A DNA stretch of 7,943 nucleotides, taken from positions 1-7,943 of the forward strand of contig JAUZQS010000203.1 of assembly GCA_030950875.1 (NCBI GenBank), in the 5' to 3' direction. Positions 1 through 6,958 of this stretch are shown in pieces. The position numbers and the translations under genes were made by a program. Every line of letters begins with the position of its first letter. The stretch's first letter is position 1. The notes beneath the pieces are model-generated. The model was given only the letters and a program-made list of their open reading frames with translations, was not told the DNA's origin and did not search any database. The DNA comes from Mariprofundaceae bacterium. GTDB taxonomy: Bacteria > Pseudomonadota > Zetaproteobacteria > Mariprofundales > Mariprofundaceae.

Positions 1-881
1 AAGATACTGAAGTTGCACTGGTTGAGTGTGGCATTAGTGAAGTCGGTGAAATGCAACGCCTTTCCGAAATCGTGCAGCCTGATATTGCCATACTAACAGG
101 CATTACCAGTGCTCATGCCGAGGGGCTGGGTGGATTGGAAGGTGTCGCGAGGGAAAAATCCTTATTACTAACACACTTGTCACCGCAAGGCTGGTGTGCC
201 TTAGGCGAGGGTGTGCGTGAACATTTGCAAAGCATTCAAAATGATAGCATCGAAACCTTTGTGGGCTGGAAACTACAAGGAAAAGAGTTGGTATTAAGCT
301 ATCAAGATGAGTCAGCATCCTTAACATTGCCACTTCCTGCACCGCACTGGGGCTGCAACATGGCTTTTGCCGCCTCCATCGTTATACAATATCTACAGCA
401 ACAGCAGCGTCATATTCGATTAGCACAGTTAGCTCCTATATTGGCATCTTGGCAACCCGTGCAAGGACGTTTACAAACGATTCCTGGTATCAATAACTGT
501 GTCATTTTAGATGACAGCTACAATGCCAACCCTGTTTCCATGCAAGCTGCACTTTGCACACTCGCAGCCATGCCAAAACGCCGTATTGCTATACTTGGCG
601 ATATGGCCGAACTGGGCAGTGATGCAAAACAGGCTCACCAACAGCTAGATGTATCACAGACCGATATACTTATACTGGTTGGCTGCCATATGCATGCACT
701 ACATCAACAACACCCGATATCACAATGGTTTGCTACGACTGACTCATTACTTGAATGGTTAAATAAGCACCAGGCCATGTTTAGCACCCAAGATACCATC
801 CTCATCAAAGCATCGCACAGCATGCAGCTTCAGCAGGCTGTTAGCCTGCTTACAGAACAGGAGAATACACATGTTATATAA
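1..881 (+). CDS. murF: UDP-N-acetylmuramoyl-tripeptide--D-alanyl-D-alanine ligase MurF (5' end outside window)
   Basis: This cytoplasmic Mur ligase joins D-Ala-D-Ala to the UDP-MurNAc-tripeptide using ATP, the last cytoplasmic step before MraY. The frame is open from base 3 to the TAA at 879-881, giving 292 residues. With E. coli MurF at about 452 residues, roughly 160 N-terminal residues, including the ATP-binding GKT loop, lie upstream. The ATG at 51 is not the start: it falls inside the conserved segment ECGISEVGEM that continues from the window edge. Visible landmarks are a central-domain segment with SAHAEGLGGLEGVAREK (about 108-158), the C-terminal-domain motif DDSYNANPVSM (510-542) and LGDMAELG (594-617). 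Two usually conserved spots differ: the Asn five residues before the His is Gly (99-101), and the C-terminal KGSR motif reads KASH (807-818). No frameshift is seen and the C-terminus is full length, so I infer a working enzyme. The gene overlaps mraY by 11 bp. Confidence 0.96.
   Translation, partial: DTEVALVECGISEVGEMQRLSEIVQPDIAILTGITSAHAEGLGGLEGVAREKSLLLTHLSPQGWCALGEGVREHLQSIQNDSIETFVGWKLQGKELVLSYQDESASLTLPLPAPHWGCNMAFAASIVIQYLQQQQRHIRLAQLAPILASWQPVQGRLQTIPGINNCVILDDSYNANPVSMQAALCTLAAMPKRRIAILGDMAELGSDAKQAHQQLDVSQTDILILVGCHMHALHQQHPISQWFATTDSLLEWLNKHQAMFSTQDTILIKASHSMQLQQAVSLLTEQENTHVI
832..850 (+). promoter_or_regulatory. Perfect 8-bp hairpin just upstream of the mraY ribosome binding site
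   Basis: Arms AGCAGGCT (832-839) and AGCCTGCT (843-850) are exact reverse complements around a GTT loop. The hairpin lies inside the last codons of murF, ends 8 nt before the mraY SD sequence AGGAG (859-863), and has no T-tract after it, so it does not look like an intrinsic terminator. It could form a compact mRNA stem that insulates or modulates mraY initiation, or protects a processing end. That role is inference; the segment also encodes a normal MurF C-terminus. Confidence 0.4.
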
Positions 882-1941
882 TCTTCTTGTTCCATTAATT
901 GGCGATTACTCATTCCTTAACCTATTTCAGTACATCACTGTCCGAACAGTCGGGGCTTTGGTCACCTCATTGGTAATTTGTTGGCTCGTTGGCCCAGCTT
1001 TTATTCGTTGGATGAAAGATGTGCAAGGCAAAGGGCAGCCCATCCGTGATGATGGTCCACAAAGTCACTTGTCCAAGCAAGGTACGCCAACCATGGGTGG
1101 TCTACTCATTCTATTTAGCTTAACCATTTCGACATTATTATGGGCTGATTTAAATAATCATTTCATCTGGCTGGCACTCTTAGTGACCTTGGGATATGGG
1201 CTTATTGGCGGACTCGATGACTATCTCAAGCTAAGCAAACAAAACAGTAAAGGCTTGGCAGGCCGCTGGAAATTATTGCTACAACTTTTATTTGGTGGCA
1301 TTGCCGCAGTCGGGCTCATACAAACCACTGCCCCTATTGTTGATATTCCTTTCTTCGCCGTGCAATGGGATATGGGTTACTGGTATATTTTATTTGTTAT
1401 TTTTGTACTCATTGGCACAGCCAATGCTGTTAACTTAACCGATGGCTTGGATGGTTTGGCTGTTACCCCAACATTTATGACTGCCATGGCTTTGGCCGTC
1501 ATTGTATATCTTGCTGGCCATACCCAATTCTCGGGTTATCTATTAATCCCTTATGTTCCAGGGGCGGGTGAGTTAACCATTTTTTGCGGTGCCATCATGG
1601 GGGCTTGTTTGGGTTTCTTGTGGTTTAACACCTATCCTGCACAAGTTTTTATGGGTGATGTTGGCTCTTTGGCGCTCGGTGGTGCTTTGGGATTTGTAGC
1701 CTGCGCCGTACATCAACAGTTCCTATTGGCTATTGCTGGCGGCCTATTTGTGCTGGAAGCTGTGTCTGTCATTGTGCAGGTAGCCAGTTTCAAACTAACA
1801 GGAAAACGTGTCTTTCGTATGGCTCCCATCCATCATCATTATGAACTTAAGGGCTGGCCTGAGCCCAAGGTGATTGTGCGTTTCTGGATTATCTCATTTC
1901 TATTGGCCTTGGTGGCACTTGCCACCTTGAAGATTCGTTAA
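871..1941 (+). CDS. mraY: Phospho-N-acetylmuramoyl-pentapeptide-transferase MraY
   Basis: MraY is the integral inner-membrane enzyme that transfers phospho-MurNAc-pentapeptide from UDP to undecaprenyl phosphate, making lipid I. The 356 residues are close to the usual 360. The N-terminal membrane segment is followed by the cytoplasmic motif GKGQPIRDDGPQSH (about 53-66) and GTPTMGG (71-77). The metal/catalytic aspartates appear as GLDDYLK (D116, D117), the NAVNLTDGLDGLA motif spans 185-197, MGDVGS (261-266) carries the third catalytic Asp, D263, and the HHHYELKGWPE substrate loop is at 321-331. About ten hydrophobic helices are visible. The ATG at 871 is chosen because AGGAG (859-863) sits 7 nt upstream and the N-terminus matches the family. 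It overlaps the murF end by 11 bp and is followed, after 4 bp, by murD. All catalytic residues known for the family are present. Confidence 0.98.
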   Translation: MLYNLLVPLIGDYSFLNLFQYITVRTVGALVTSLVICWLVGPAFIRWMKDVQGKGQPIRDDGPQSHLSKQGTPTMGGLLILFSLTISTLLWADLNNHFIWLALLVTLGYGLIGGLDDYLKLSKQNSKGLAGRWKLLLQLLFGGIAAVGLIQTTAPIVDIPFFAVQWDMGYWYILFVIFVLIGTANAVNLTDGLDGLAVTPTFMTAMALAVIVYLAGHTQFSGYLLIPYVPGAGELTIFCGAIMGACLGFLWFNTYPAQVFMGDVGSLALGGALGFVACAVHQQFLLAIAGGLFVLEAVSVIVQVASFKLTGKRVFRMAPIHHHYELKGWPEPKVIVRFWIISFLLALVALATLKIR

Positions 1942-1945
1942 AGCG

Positions 1946-3313
1946 ATGATGACAACAACCCTTCAAAAACACGCCATCATAGGTATGGGGAAAACAGGCA
2001 TCTCTATCGCCCACTTTCTATTGCAACAAGGTATCCCATGTGAAGCCTTTGATGAAAATCTAAACACCCTACCAGAAGGCCTAAACATCACCTTACACTG
2101 TGGTGCTCTAAGCAGTAAAGTGCTACAAACTTTTGATTATGTTTGGGTTAGCCCAGGTATTCATTGGGAAACCCAAGTTTTACAAGAAGTACGCCATGCA
2201 GGCATTCCTATGCAAGGCGATTTGGCCCTATTTTCAGAGCACTGCCATACGCCGTTGATTGCTATTACAGGCACCAATGGCAAAACAACCACCACGCAAA
2301 CCATACAAACACTGTTAGAAACACTGCCTGGCGGCTGTGATACAGGTGGTAATATTGGCACGCCAATGCTTGATTTAATTGCTCAAAATACACTTCCTAA
2401 TCGTATCGCTCTAGAGCTTTCCAGCTTCCAGCTGGAGCGTTGCAATCATATTCATCCTCATTGGGCTGTATTACTTAATGTTCAATCTGATCATGCTGAT
2501 ATGCATGCCAATGAAGAAGCATATTTAGAAGCTAAACTACGTATTTTTGCCCACCAAACTGCCGGTGATACCGCTATGCTGCCCACAGATAAGCGTTGGG
2601 ATACGTTGAGTGAACAATTATCTGAGCGCGGTGTTCAAGTACATCGTTTTGGGCATCTTAAAGAAGACCATCCTAGCCTTGAAACTCTGGCCGCAGGTAT
2701 TGTAAGCAATGATAAGCAGAACACCTTATTTTGGCATCAAGATGGGCACCGTCAAAGCCTCAATTGCCAACGTATTCCAACACGTGGTTTGCATCAACAC
2801 ATCAACCTCGCTGTTGCGGCACAGGCAGCCGCTGATTTTGGCGTTTCTAATACAGTGATTCGCGAGGCAATCTCATCATTCCGAGGTCTACCCCATCGCT
2901 TACGGCTGATTGGCAATGTTGCTGGTCATGACTGGTTTGATGACTCCAAAGCAACCAACCCATCTGCTGCACAAGCCGCCTTAAGCTCATTTGATCAAAG
3001 TATTTGGATTTGTGGAGGCTTGCGTAAAGGTCTCGATTTAATGCCTCTATCAAACATCGTCAGCAAACATGTGTCGCATGCCATTGTTATTGGCAAGGAA
3101 AAAGAGGCATATATCGCGTTATTACAAAAAGCAGATATAAATTACAGCATCGCTGACACCGTTGAACGGGCTGTCGTTATGGCCGCCAATGATGCAAACA
3201 ACTTGCCTGTTTTATTATCTCCTGCAGCGGCCAGTCAAGATCAATTTAGAAATTATGCTGAACGTGGCCATGCCTTTGCTAAGGCAATACAACATTTGGA
3301 GAAGCAAGCCTAA
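1946..3313 (+). CDS. murD: UDP-N-acetylmuramoyl-L-alanine--D-glutamate ligase MurD
   Basis: MurD adds D-glutamate to UDP-MurNAc-L-Ala in the cytoplasm, with ATP. Motifs in order: the UDP-binding loop GMGKTG (13-18), the ATP loop GTNGKTTTT (109-117, K113), NIGTP (N136), ELSSFQLE (E157), DHADMH (H183), the lysine expected to be carbamylated (K197 in EAKLRIF), HINLAV (N287), PHR (H317, R318), DDSKATNP (D333, K335) and LLSPAAASQDQF with the NYAERG tail. These correspond to the invariant Mur-ligase residues. At 455 residues it is about 17 longer than E. coli MurD; the extra length lies between K197 and N287 in the central domain. Two adjacent ATGs (1946 and 1949) could start it. An in-frame TGA at 1928-1930 excludes earlier starts. 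No good SD sequence is visible, unlike the other genes here, so initiation probably depends on ribosomes finishing mraY 4 bp upstream. Confidence 0.97.
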   Translation: MMTTTLQKHAIIGMGKTGISIAHFLLQQGIPCEAFDENLNTLPEGLNITLHCGALSSKVLQTFDYVWVSPGIHWETQVLQEVRHAGIPMQGDLALFSEHCHTPLIAITGTNGKTTTTQTIQTLLETLPGGCDTGGNIGTPMLDLIAQNTLPNRIALELSSFQLERCNHIHPHWAVLLNVQSDHADMHANEEAYLEAKLRIFAHQTAGDTAMLPTDKRWDTLSEQLSERGVQVHRFGHLKEDHPSLETLAAGIVSNDKQNTLFWHQDGHRQSLNCQRIPTRGLHQHINLAVAAQAAADFGVSNTVIREAISSFRGLPHRLRLIGNVAGHDWFDDSKATNPSAAQAALSSFDQSIWICGGLRKGLDLMPLSNIVSKHVSHAIVIGKEKEAYIALLQKADINYSIADTVERAVVMAANDANNLPVLLSPAAASQDQFRNYAERGHAFAKAIQHLEKQA

Positions 3314-4446
3314 TGCGTCCGGCTTTTGATTCTATCCTTATCGGCTGCGTTATCGCATTGCTAACGTTAAGTATACTGATGGTTGGTAGTGCCAGCTTAA
3401 GTGTCTCTGAAGTACGTTATAATGATGCCTTTCGAATTATACGTCATTGGCTCATTTATATTCCGTTTGGACTGCTGCTTATGTGGGGTGTTTCACGCGT
3501 TCACCCATCATGGTGGAAGGCTGCATGTTTACCTTTACTTATCACCTCTTTACTAATCATGGTCGCAGTTCTGATTACAGGGCAAAGTCTGAATGGTGCA
3601 ACACGCTGGTTCTCATTTTTTGGTCTCAGCCTGCAACCTGTTGAACTACTAAAACCCGCTATTATTTTGTATATGGCATATTACATGGGAACGTTTCCCG
3701 ATCGTTTGCATCAACTCTCCAGCGGTCTAGCACCGATGCTTCTTATACTTTGCAGCGCCCTAGTATTGCTTATGTTACAACCAGATTTCGGCAATTCCGT
3801 TCTGATTTTTATCGTATGTTTCATACTATGGTTTGTGGGTGGCATACCATTCCTCCATTTAGCCGCTATGACATCCGTTTTAATACCCGTTGGCATTATT
3901 GCAGTTATCGCCGAGCCATACCGCGTCGAACGATTGTTAAGTTTTACCGACCCATGGGCAGATCAATTTGGCAGCGGCTATCAATTGATTCAATCTATGA
4001 TTGCCTTTGGTTCAGGCGGGTTAACTGGCTCAGGCCTAGGGCAAGGCATACAAAAGCTTTTTTACCTGCCAGAAGCCTTTACGGATTTTATTGCTGCTGT
4101 CATGGGTGAAGAGCTTGGCCTTATTGGTACAGCGGGATTGATTATTATTTTTGGCATCCTAATCATGCGCGGACTACAGCTAGCGATGCGTTGCGAGCAA
4201 ACCTTTGAACGTTTACTTGCAACGGGTTGCACCCTACTCATTGGCATTAGCTTCTTTATCAATCTTGCCGCCGTCATGGGGATGATTCCAACCAAAGGCA
4301 TGCCCATCCCGTTTTTCTCTTATGGTGGCAGCGCATTATTTGGAAACTGCATTCTAATGGGATTCTTATTGGGTATTCATAGGCACTTGCCCGTCAAACA
4401 AAACAATAGCATCCATCATACAAGCGTATCGGAGGTGATCACATGA
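3313..4446 (+). CDS. ftsW: Septal peptidoglycan glycosyltransferase FtsW (SEDS family)
   Basis: FtsW is the inner-membrane SEDS polymerase that links lipid II into glycan strands at the division septum together with FtsI. The 377 residues form about ten hydrophobic helices. Signatures are NGATRWFSFFGLSLQP (94-109), QPDFGNS (156-162), GYQLIQSMIAFGSGG (222-236), LPEAFTDF with the expected catalytic D258, GEELG (265-269), and PTKGMPIPFFSYGGS (326-340). The position between murD and murG favours FtsW over its paralogue RodA. It starts directly with the first membrane helix and lacks the cytoplasmic N-terminal tail of about 40 residues in E. coli FtsW. Phe256 occupies the position that is usually His, next to the catalytic Thr-Asp-Phe. 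The start codon overlaps the murD stop (TAATG); GGAG (3298-3301) lies 11 nt upstream, rather far. The end overlaps murG by 4 bp. Confidence 0.96.
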   Translation: MRPAFDSILIGCVIALLTLSILMVGSASLSVSEVRYNDAFRIIRHWLIYIPFGLLLMWGVSRVHPSWWKAACLPLLITSLLIMVAVLITGQSLNGATRWFSFFGLSLQPVELLKPAIILYMAYYMGTFPDRLHQLSSGLAPMLLILCSALVLLMLQPDFGNSVLIFIVCFILWFVGGIPFLHLAAMTSVLIPVGIIAVIAEPYRVERLLSFTDPWADQFGSGYQLIQSMIAFGSGGLTGSGLGQGIQKLFYLPEAFTDFIAAVMGEELGLIGTAGLIIIFGILIMRGLQLAMRCEQTFERLLATGCTLLIGISFFINLAAVMGMIPTKGMPIPFFSYGGSALFGNCILMGFLLGIHRHLPVKQNNSIHHTSVSEVIT

Positions 4447-4461
4447 CCGATACGACACCTC
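4425..4461 (+). promoter_or_regulatory. murG initiation region: extended Shine-Dalgarno inside an inverted repeat
   Basis: GGAGGTGATC (4431-4440) is a 10-nt exact match to the usual complement of the 16S rRNA 3' end, with GGAGG 7 nt from the murG ATG (4443). It is flanked by a perfect 8-bp inverted repeat, CGTATCGG (4425-4432) and CCGATACG (4447-4454), whose 14-nt loop carries most of the SD and the start codon. Separately, CACCTC (4456-4461, murG codons 5-7) can pair with GAGGTG (4432-4437) and mask the SD. The two pairings share bases, so they are most easily seen as alternatives. The 5' arm is in translated ftsW, so a passing ribosome would melt it. A coupling role is inferred. Confidence 0.5.
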
Positions 4462-5561
4462 AACTATGCATTGCTGGTGGCGGCACAGGCGGGCATGTGA
4501 TGCCAGCTTTAGCACTAGCAGATGCTGCACGTGAAAGATGGGGCGAACTACACGTGAGTTTTATTGGTGCAGAACGCGGTCTTGAAGCCAAGTTACTCCC
4601 TGAACGTGGTGAAGATGTATTGCTACTTAAAATGCACGCCGTGCAAGGTGTTGGGATCATACGCAAACTCCGCGTGTTGTTATGGGAAATACCACATGCT
4701 GTTTATAGCATTTGCCAACATTGGAAAAAACAGCGTCCAGCACTGCTTGTCGGCGTAGGTGGTTATGCCAGCGCTACAGGTGTGATTGCAGCTATCATTA
4801 GTCGTATCCCCATCGTTCTTTATGAGCAAAATGCTGTGCCTGGCCTAGTAAATCGCACCTTGGCACATTTTTCAAAACGTATAATGTTGGGTTTTTCAGA
4901 GGCTAAAAACCATTTGAAATCCAAGAAAACCGTGCATACAGGCAATATTGTGCGCACTGATATTGCCAGTATCCAATGGCAACAACACACACCGCCATGC
5001 CTACTTGTATTGGGTGGCTCGCAAGGCGCTCGCTTTCTCAATCAAACCATCCCACAAGCATGTGCATTGCTGCATGAACAGGGCAAAGTATTTACCGTAA
5101 TTCATGTTTGTGGTGGCGATGAAAAACAACGCTCCGAAATTGCTAATGCCTACCAACAAGCAGGCATTGCCGCTGAGGTCATGACTTTTTGCTCCAATAT
5201 GCCTGATTTTTATGGCCGTGGTGATTTGATGATTGCACGCGCTGGTGCCATGACTGTGGCTGAAGCCAGTATCATAGGTTTGCCCTGTATTTTCATTCCA
5301 TTACCACATGCCGCTGACCAACATCAAACATTCAACGCCCGCAGTTTGAGTGATCAAGGTGCTGCTATTTTGGCAGAGCAGAGCCAGCAAGATGCAAACT
5401 CGTTGGCAAAACTGCTTGCTCATCACTTGTTTGATACTACACAGTTGCAAAAGCTGCACCAAGCATGCTACCAATTGGGTGTGCAAGATGCCAAACAGCG
5501 GCAACTGGATGTATTGGCCTTATGGTTGAATGAAGCATCATTGGAGGAATCGAGCCTATGA
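4443..5561 (+). CDS. murG: UDP-GlcNAc:lipid I N-acetylglucosaminyltransferase MurG
   Basis: MurG is the GT28-family, GT-B-fold enzyme on the inner face of the membrane that adds GlcNAc to lipid I, making lipid II. At 372 residues it is slightly longer than E. coli MurG (about 355). The N-terminal domain shows the glycine-rich loop GGGTGGH (12-18), GVGGYAS (104-110) and YEQNAVPGLVNR (127-138). The C-terminal UDP-GlcNAc-binding domain shows GGSQGAR (191-197), RAGAMTVAE (256-264) and PLPHAADQHQTFNA (276-289). Two usually conserved prolines are replaced: the GNPVR motif reads GNIVR (I169), and the GGYxSxP segment reads GGYASAT (T112). The PHAADQHQ version of the acceptor-side loop differs from the enteric sequence. 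The start is fixed by the unusually long SD at 4431-4440. It overlaps both ftsW and murC by 4 bp (ATGA), suggesting translational coupling on both sides. Confidence 0.97.
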   Translation: MTDTTPQLCIAGGGTGGHVMPALALADAARERWGELHVSFIGAERGLEAKLLPERGEDVLLLKMHAVQGVGIIRKLRVLLWEIPHAVYSICQHWKKQRPALLVGVGGYASATGVIAAIISRIPIVLYEQNAVPGLVNRTLAHFSKRIMLGFSEAKNHLKSKKTVHTGNIVRTDIASIQWQQHTPPCLLVLGGSQGARFLNQTIPQACALLHEQGKVFTVIHVCGGDEKQRSEIANAYQQAGIAAEVMTFCSNMPDFYGRGDLMIARAGAMTVAEASIIGLPCIFIPLPHAADQHQTFNARSLSDQGAAILAEQSQQDANSLAKLLAHHLFDTTQLQKLHQACYQLGVQDAKQRQLDVLALWLNEASLEESSL

Positions 5562-6949
5562 AATCTCGCGTTCAATTGATTCACTTCACAGGTATCGGCG
5601 GTATCGGTATGAGCGGTATTGCAGAATTATTGCACAACCAAGGTTTTGCTGTGCAAGGCAGTGATATAGCCGATAGTGCCAATGTTCAACGCCTACGCGA
5701 CTTAGGCATCCCCGTTGCGATTGGTCATGCTAGAGAGCATATTGGCGATGCTGAAGTGGTCGTGATTACATCCGCTGTCAATGAAGAAAATCCTGAAATT
5801 TTAGCTGCACGTGAACGCAAAATACCCGTCATTCCACGCGCTGAAATGTTGGCTGAGTTAATGCGTATGAAGCAGGGAATTGCCATTGCAGGAAGCCACG
5901 GAAAAACAACGATTACCTCCATGATTGCCCATGCTATGGAAGTGGCTGGGCTTGATCCTACCTATGTGATTGGTGGCCGTCTCATGGCATCGGGTAGCAA
6001 TGCTCGCCTTGGCAGTAGCCCGTGGTTAGTCGCTGAAGCAGATGAAAGTGATGGTTCCTTCCTACACCTATCTCCTACCATTACCGTGGTTAGCAATATT
6101 GATCCTGAACACCTCGATCATTATGGTGATTTTGATACATTGATGGCTGCTTTTGCTCAATTTGTAAATCAAACGCCATTTTATGGTCGGGTGATTTTAC
6201 ATCAAGAGCACCCGAATGTTGCGCGTCTGCGTGAACATGTGCACAAACCCATTACGACCTATGGCTGTAGCCCTCAGGCAGATATTCACTTAATTCAATC
6301 TGTGAGCCATGGTTATGCACAAACATTAACCATTGGTCTACATGATGCCCTATCAAATGAGACCCAAGTACAAGAGCTTTATTTACCCATGCCTGGCCAA
6401 CACAATGCTGAAAATGCCTTGGCTGCCATTGCAGTCTTGCGTGACTTAGACATCGATTGGAAAACTATTCAACAAGGTTTTAAAAGCTTTGCAGGCATTC
6501 AACGCCGCTTTCAGTGTTTCCAAACGAAGAACGGCGTATTGGTCGATGATTATGCACACCATCCCAAAGAGATCTTAGCCACACTGGATGCTGCGCGTAC
6601 ATGCTGGCCAGATCGTCATATCACGGCGATTTTTCAACCACATCGCTACACCCGCACCCGTGATTTAATGGAAGATTTTTCAGGCTGTTTTGAGCTTGCC
6701 AATGAGCTTATCTTATTGCCTGTGTATGCCGCCAGTGAAAAGCCTATTAAAGGTGCAACATCGGAAGTTTTACAGCAAAATCTATTGCGTCGTGGCCACC
6801 GCCAGGTTTCACTGGCAGATGATTTGGATGCTGCTTTTGTAAGTGCCAAACATGCACTTGATGAAGGACATATCGTACTAATTTTAGGGGCGGGATCTAT
6901 TGGTTCACTGGCGACACGTTTACGCCAAGCATTTGGAGGGGAAAGCTAA
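5558..6949 (+). CDS. murC: UDP-N-acetylmuramate--L-alanine ligase MurC
   Basis: MurC starts the stem peptide by ligating L-alanine to UDP-MurNAc with ATP in the cytoplasm. The 463 residues fall within the normal length range of the family. Motifs in order: the UDP-binding GIGGIGMSGIAE (12-23), the ATP loop AGSHGKTTIT (111-120, K116), EADESDGSF (160-168), SNIDPEHLDHYG (179-190), LPMPGQHNAENALAA (286-300), QRRF (315-318), VDDYAHHP (339-346), FQPHRYTRT (369-377) and the C-terminal LGAGSIG (443-449). The ATP loop has Ser and Ile where AGTHGKTTTT is more common; AGSHGKTT is a known variant. The ATG at 5558 overlaps the murG stop by 4 bp, with a strong GGAGG (5543-5547) 10 nt upstream. It ends with TAATG shared with murB, so the UDP-MurNAc producer and user are adjacent. 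No insertions or broken motifs are seen. Confidence 0.98.
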   Translation: MKSRVQLIHFTGIGGIGMSGIAELLHNQGFAVQGSDIADSANVQRLRDLGIPVAIGHAREHIGDAEVVVITSAVNEENPEILAARERKIPVIPRAEMLAELMRMKQGIAIAGSHGKTTITSMIAHAMEVAGLDPTYVIGGRLMASGSNARLGSSPWLVAEADESDGSFLHLSPTITVVSNIDPEHLDHYGDFDTLMAAFAQFVNQTPFYGRVILHQEHPNVARLREHVHKPITTYGCSPQADIHLIQSVSHGYAQTLTIGLHDALSNETQVQELYLPMPGQHNAENALAAIAVLRDLDIDWKTIQQGFKSFAGIQRRFQCFQTKNGVLVDDYAHHPKEILATLDAARTCWPDRHITAIFQPHRYTRTRDLMEDFSGCFELANELILLPVYAASEKPIKGATSEVLQQNLLRRGHRQVSLADDLDAAFVSAKHALDEGHIVLILGAGSIGSLATRLRQAFGGES

Positions 6950-6958
6950 TGCCTTGGC
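6924..6958 (+). promoter_or_regulatory. murB initiation region: inverted repeat enclosing the Shine-Dalgarno
   Basis: GCCAAGCATT (6924-6933) pairs with AATGCCTTGGC (6948-6958) over ten base pairs with a single bulged C. The 14-nt loop (6934-6947) holds the murB SD GGAGGGG (6935-6941), and the start codon (6949-6951) is part of the 3' arm. The 5' arm and loop lie in the last codons of murC, so ribosomes completing murC would open the stem. Coupling of murB to murC translation is the likely consequence, but this is inferred from sequence alone. Confidence 0.45.

Noticed and set aside
51..53. ATG at 51 as the start of the first gene
   Set aside because: The frame is open to the window edge and the upstream residues continue a conserved MurF segment, so the ATG is an internal Met.
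2427..2436. 10-bp palindrome TCCAGCTGGA in murD
   Set aside because: It encodes the conserved SSFQLE motif, and a single palindrome of this size is expected by chance.
3750..4109. 119-codon open frame within ftsW, other frame
   Set aside because: It overlaps well-conserved FtsW, has no SD or recognisable family, and a composition typical of a shadow frame.
4425..4460. H-type pseudoknot at the murG start combining both pairings
   Set aside because: The linkers would be 0, 9 and 1 nt with an 8-bp stem to span, which is sterically unlikely; mutually exclusive hairpins are more plausible.
4473..4480. GCTGGTGG, the E. coli Chi octamer
   Set aside because: A single copy falling on codons of the MurG glycine-rich loop; the octamer has no assumed meaning outside enteric bacteria.
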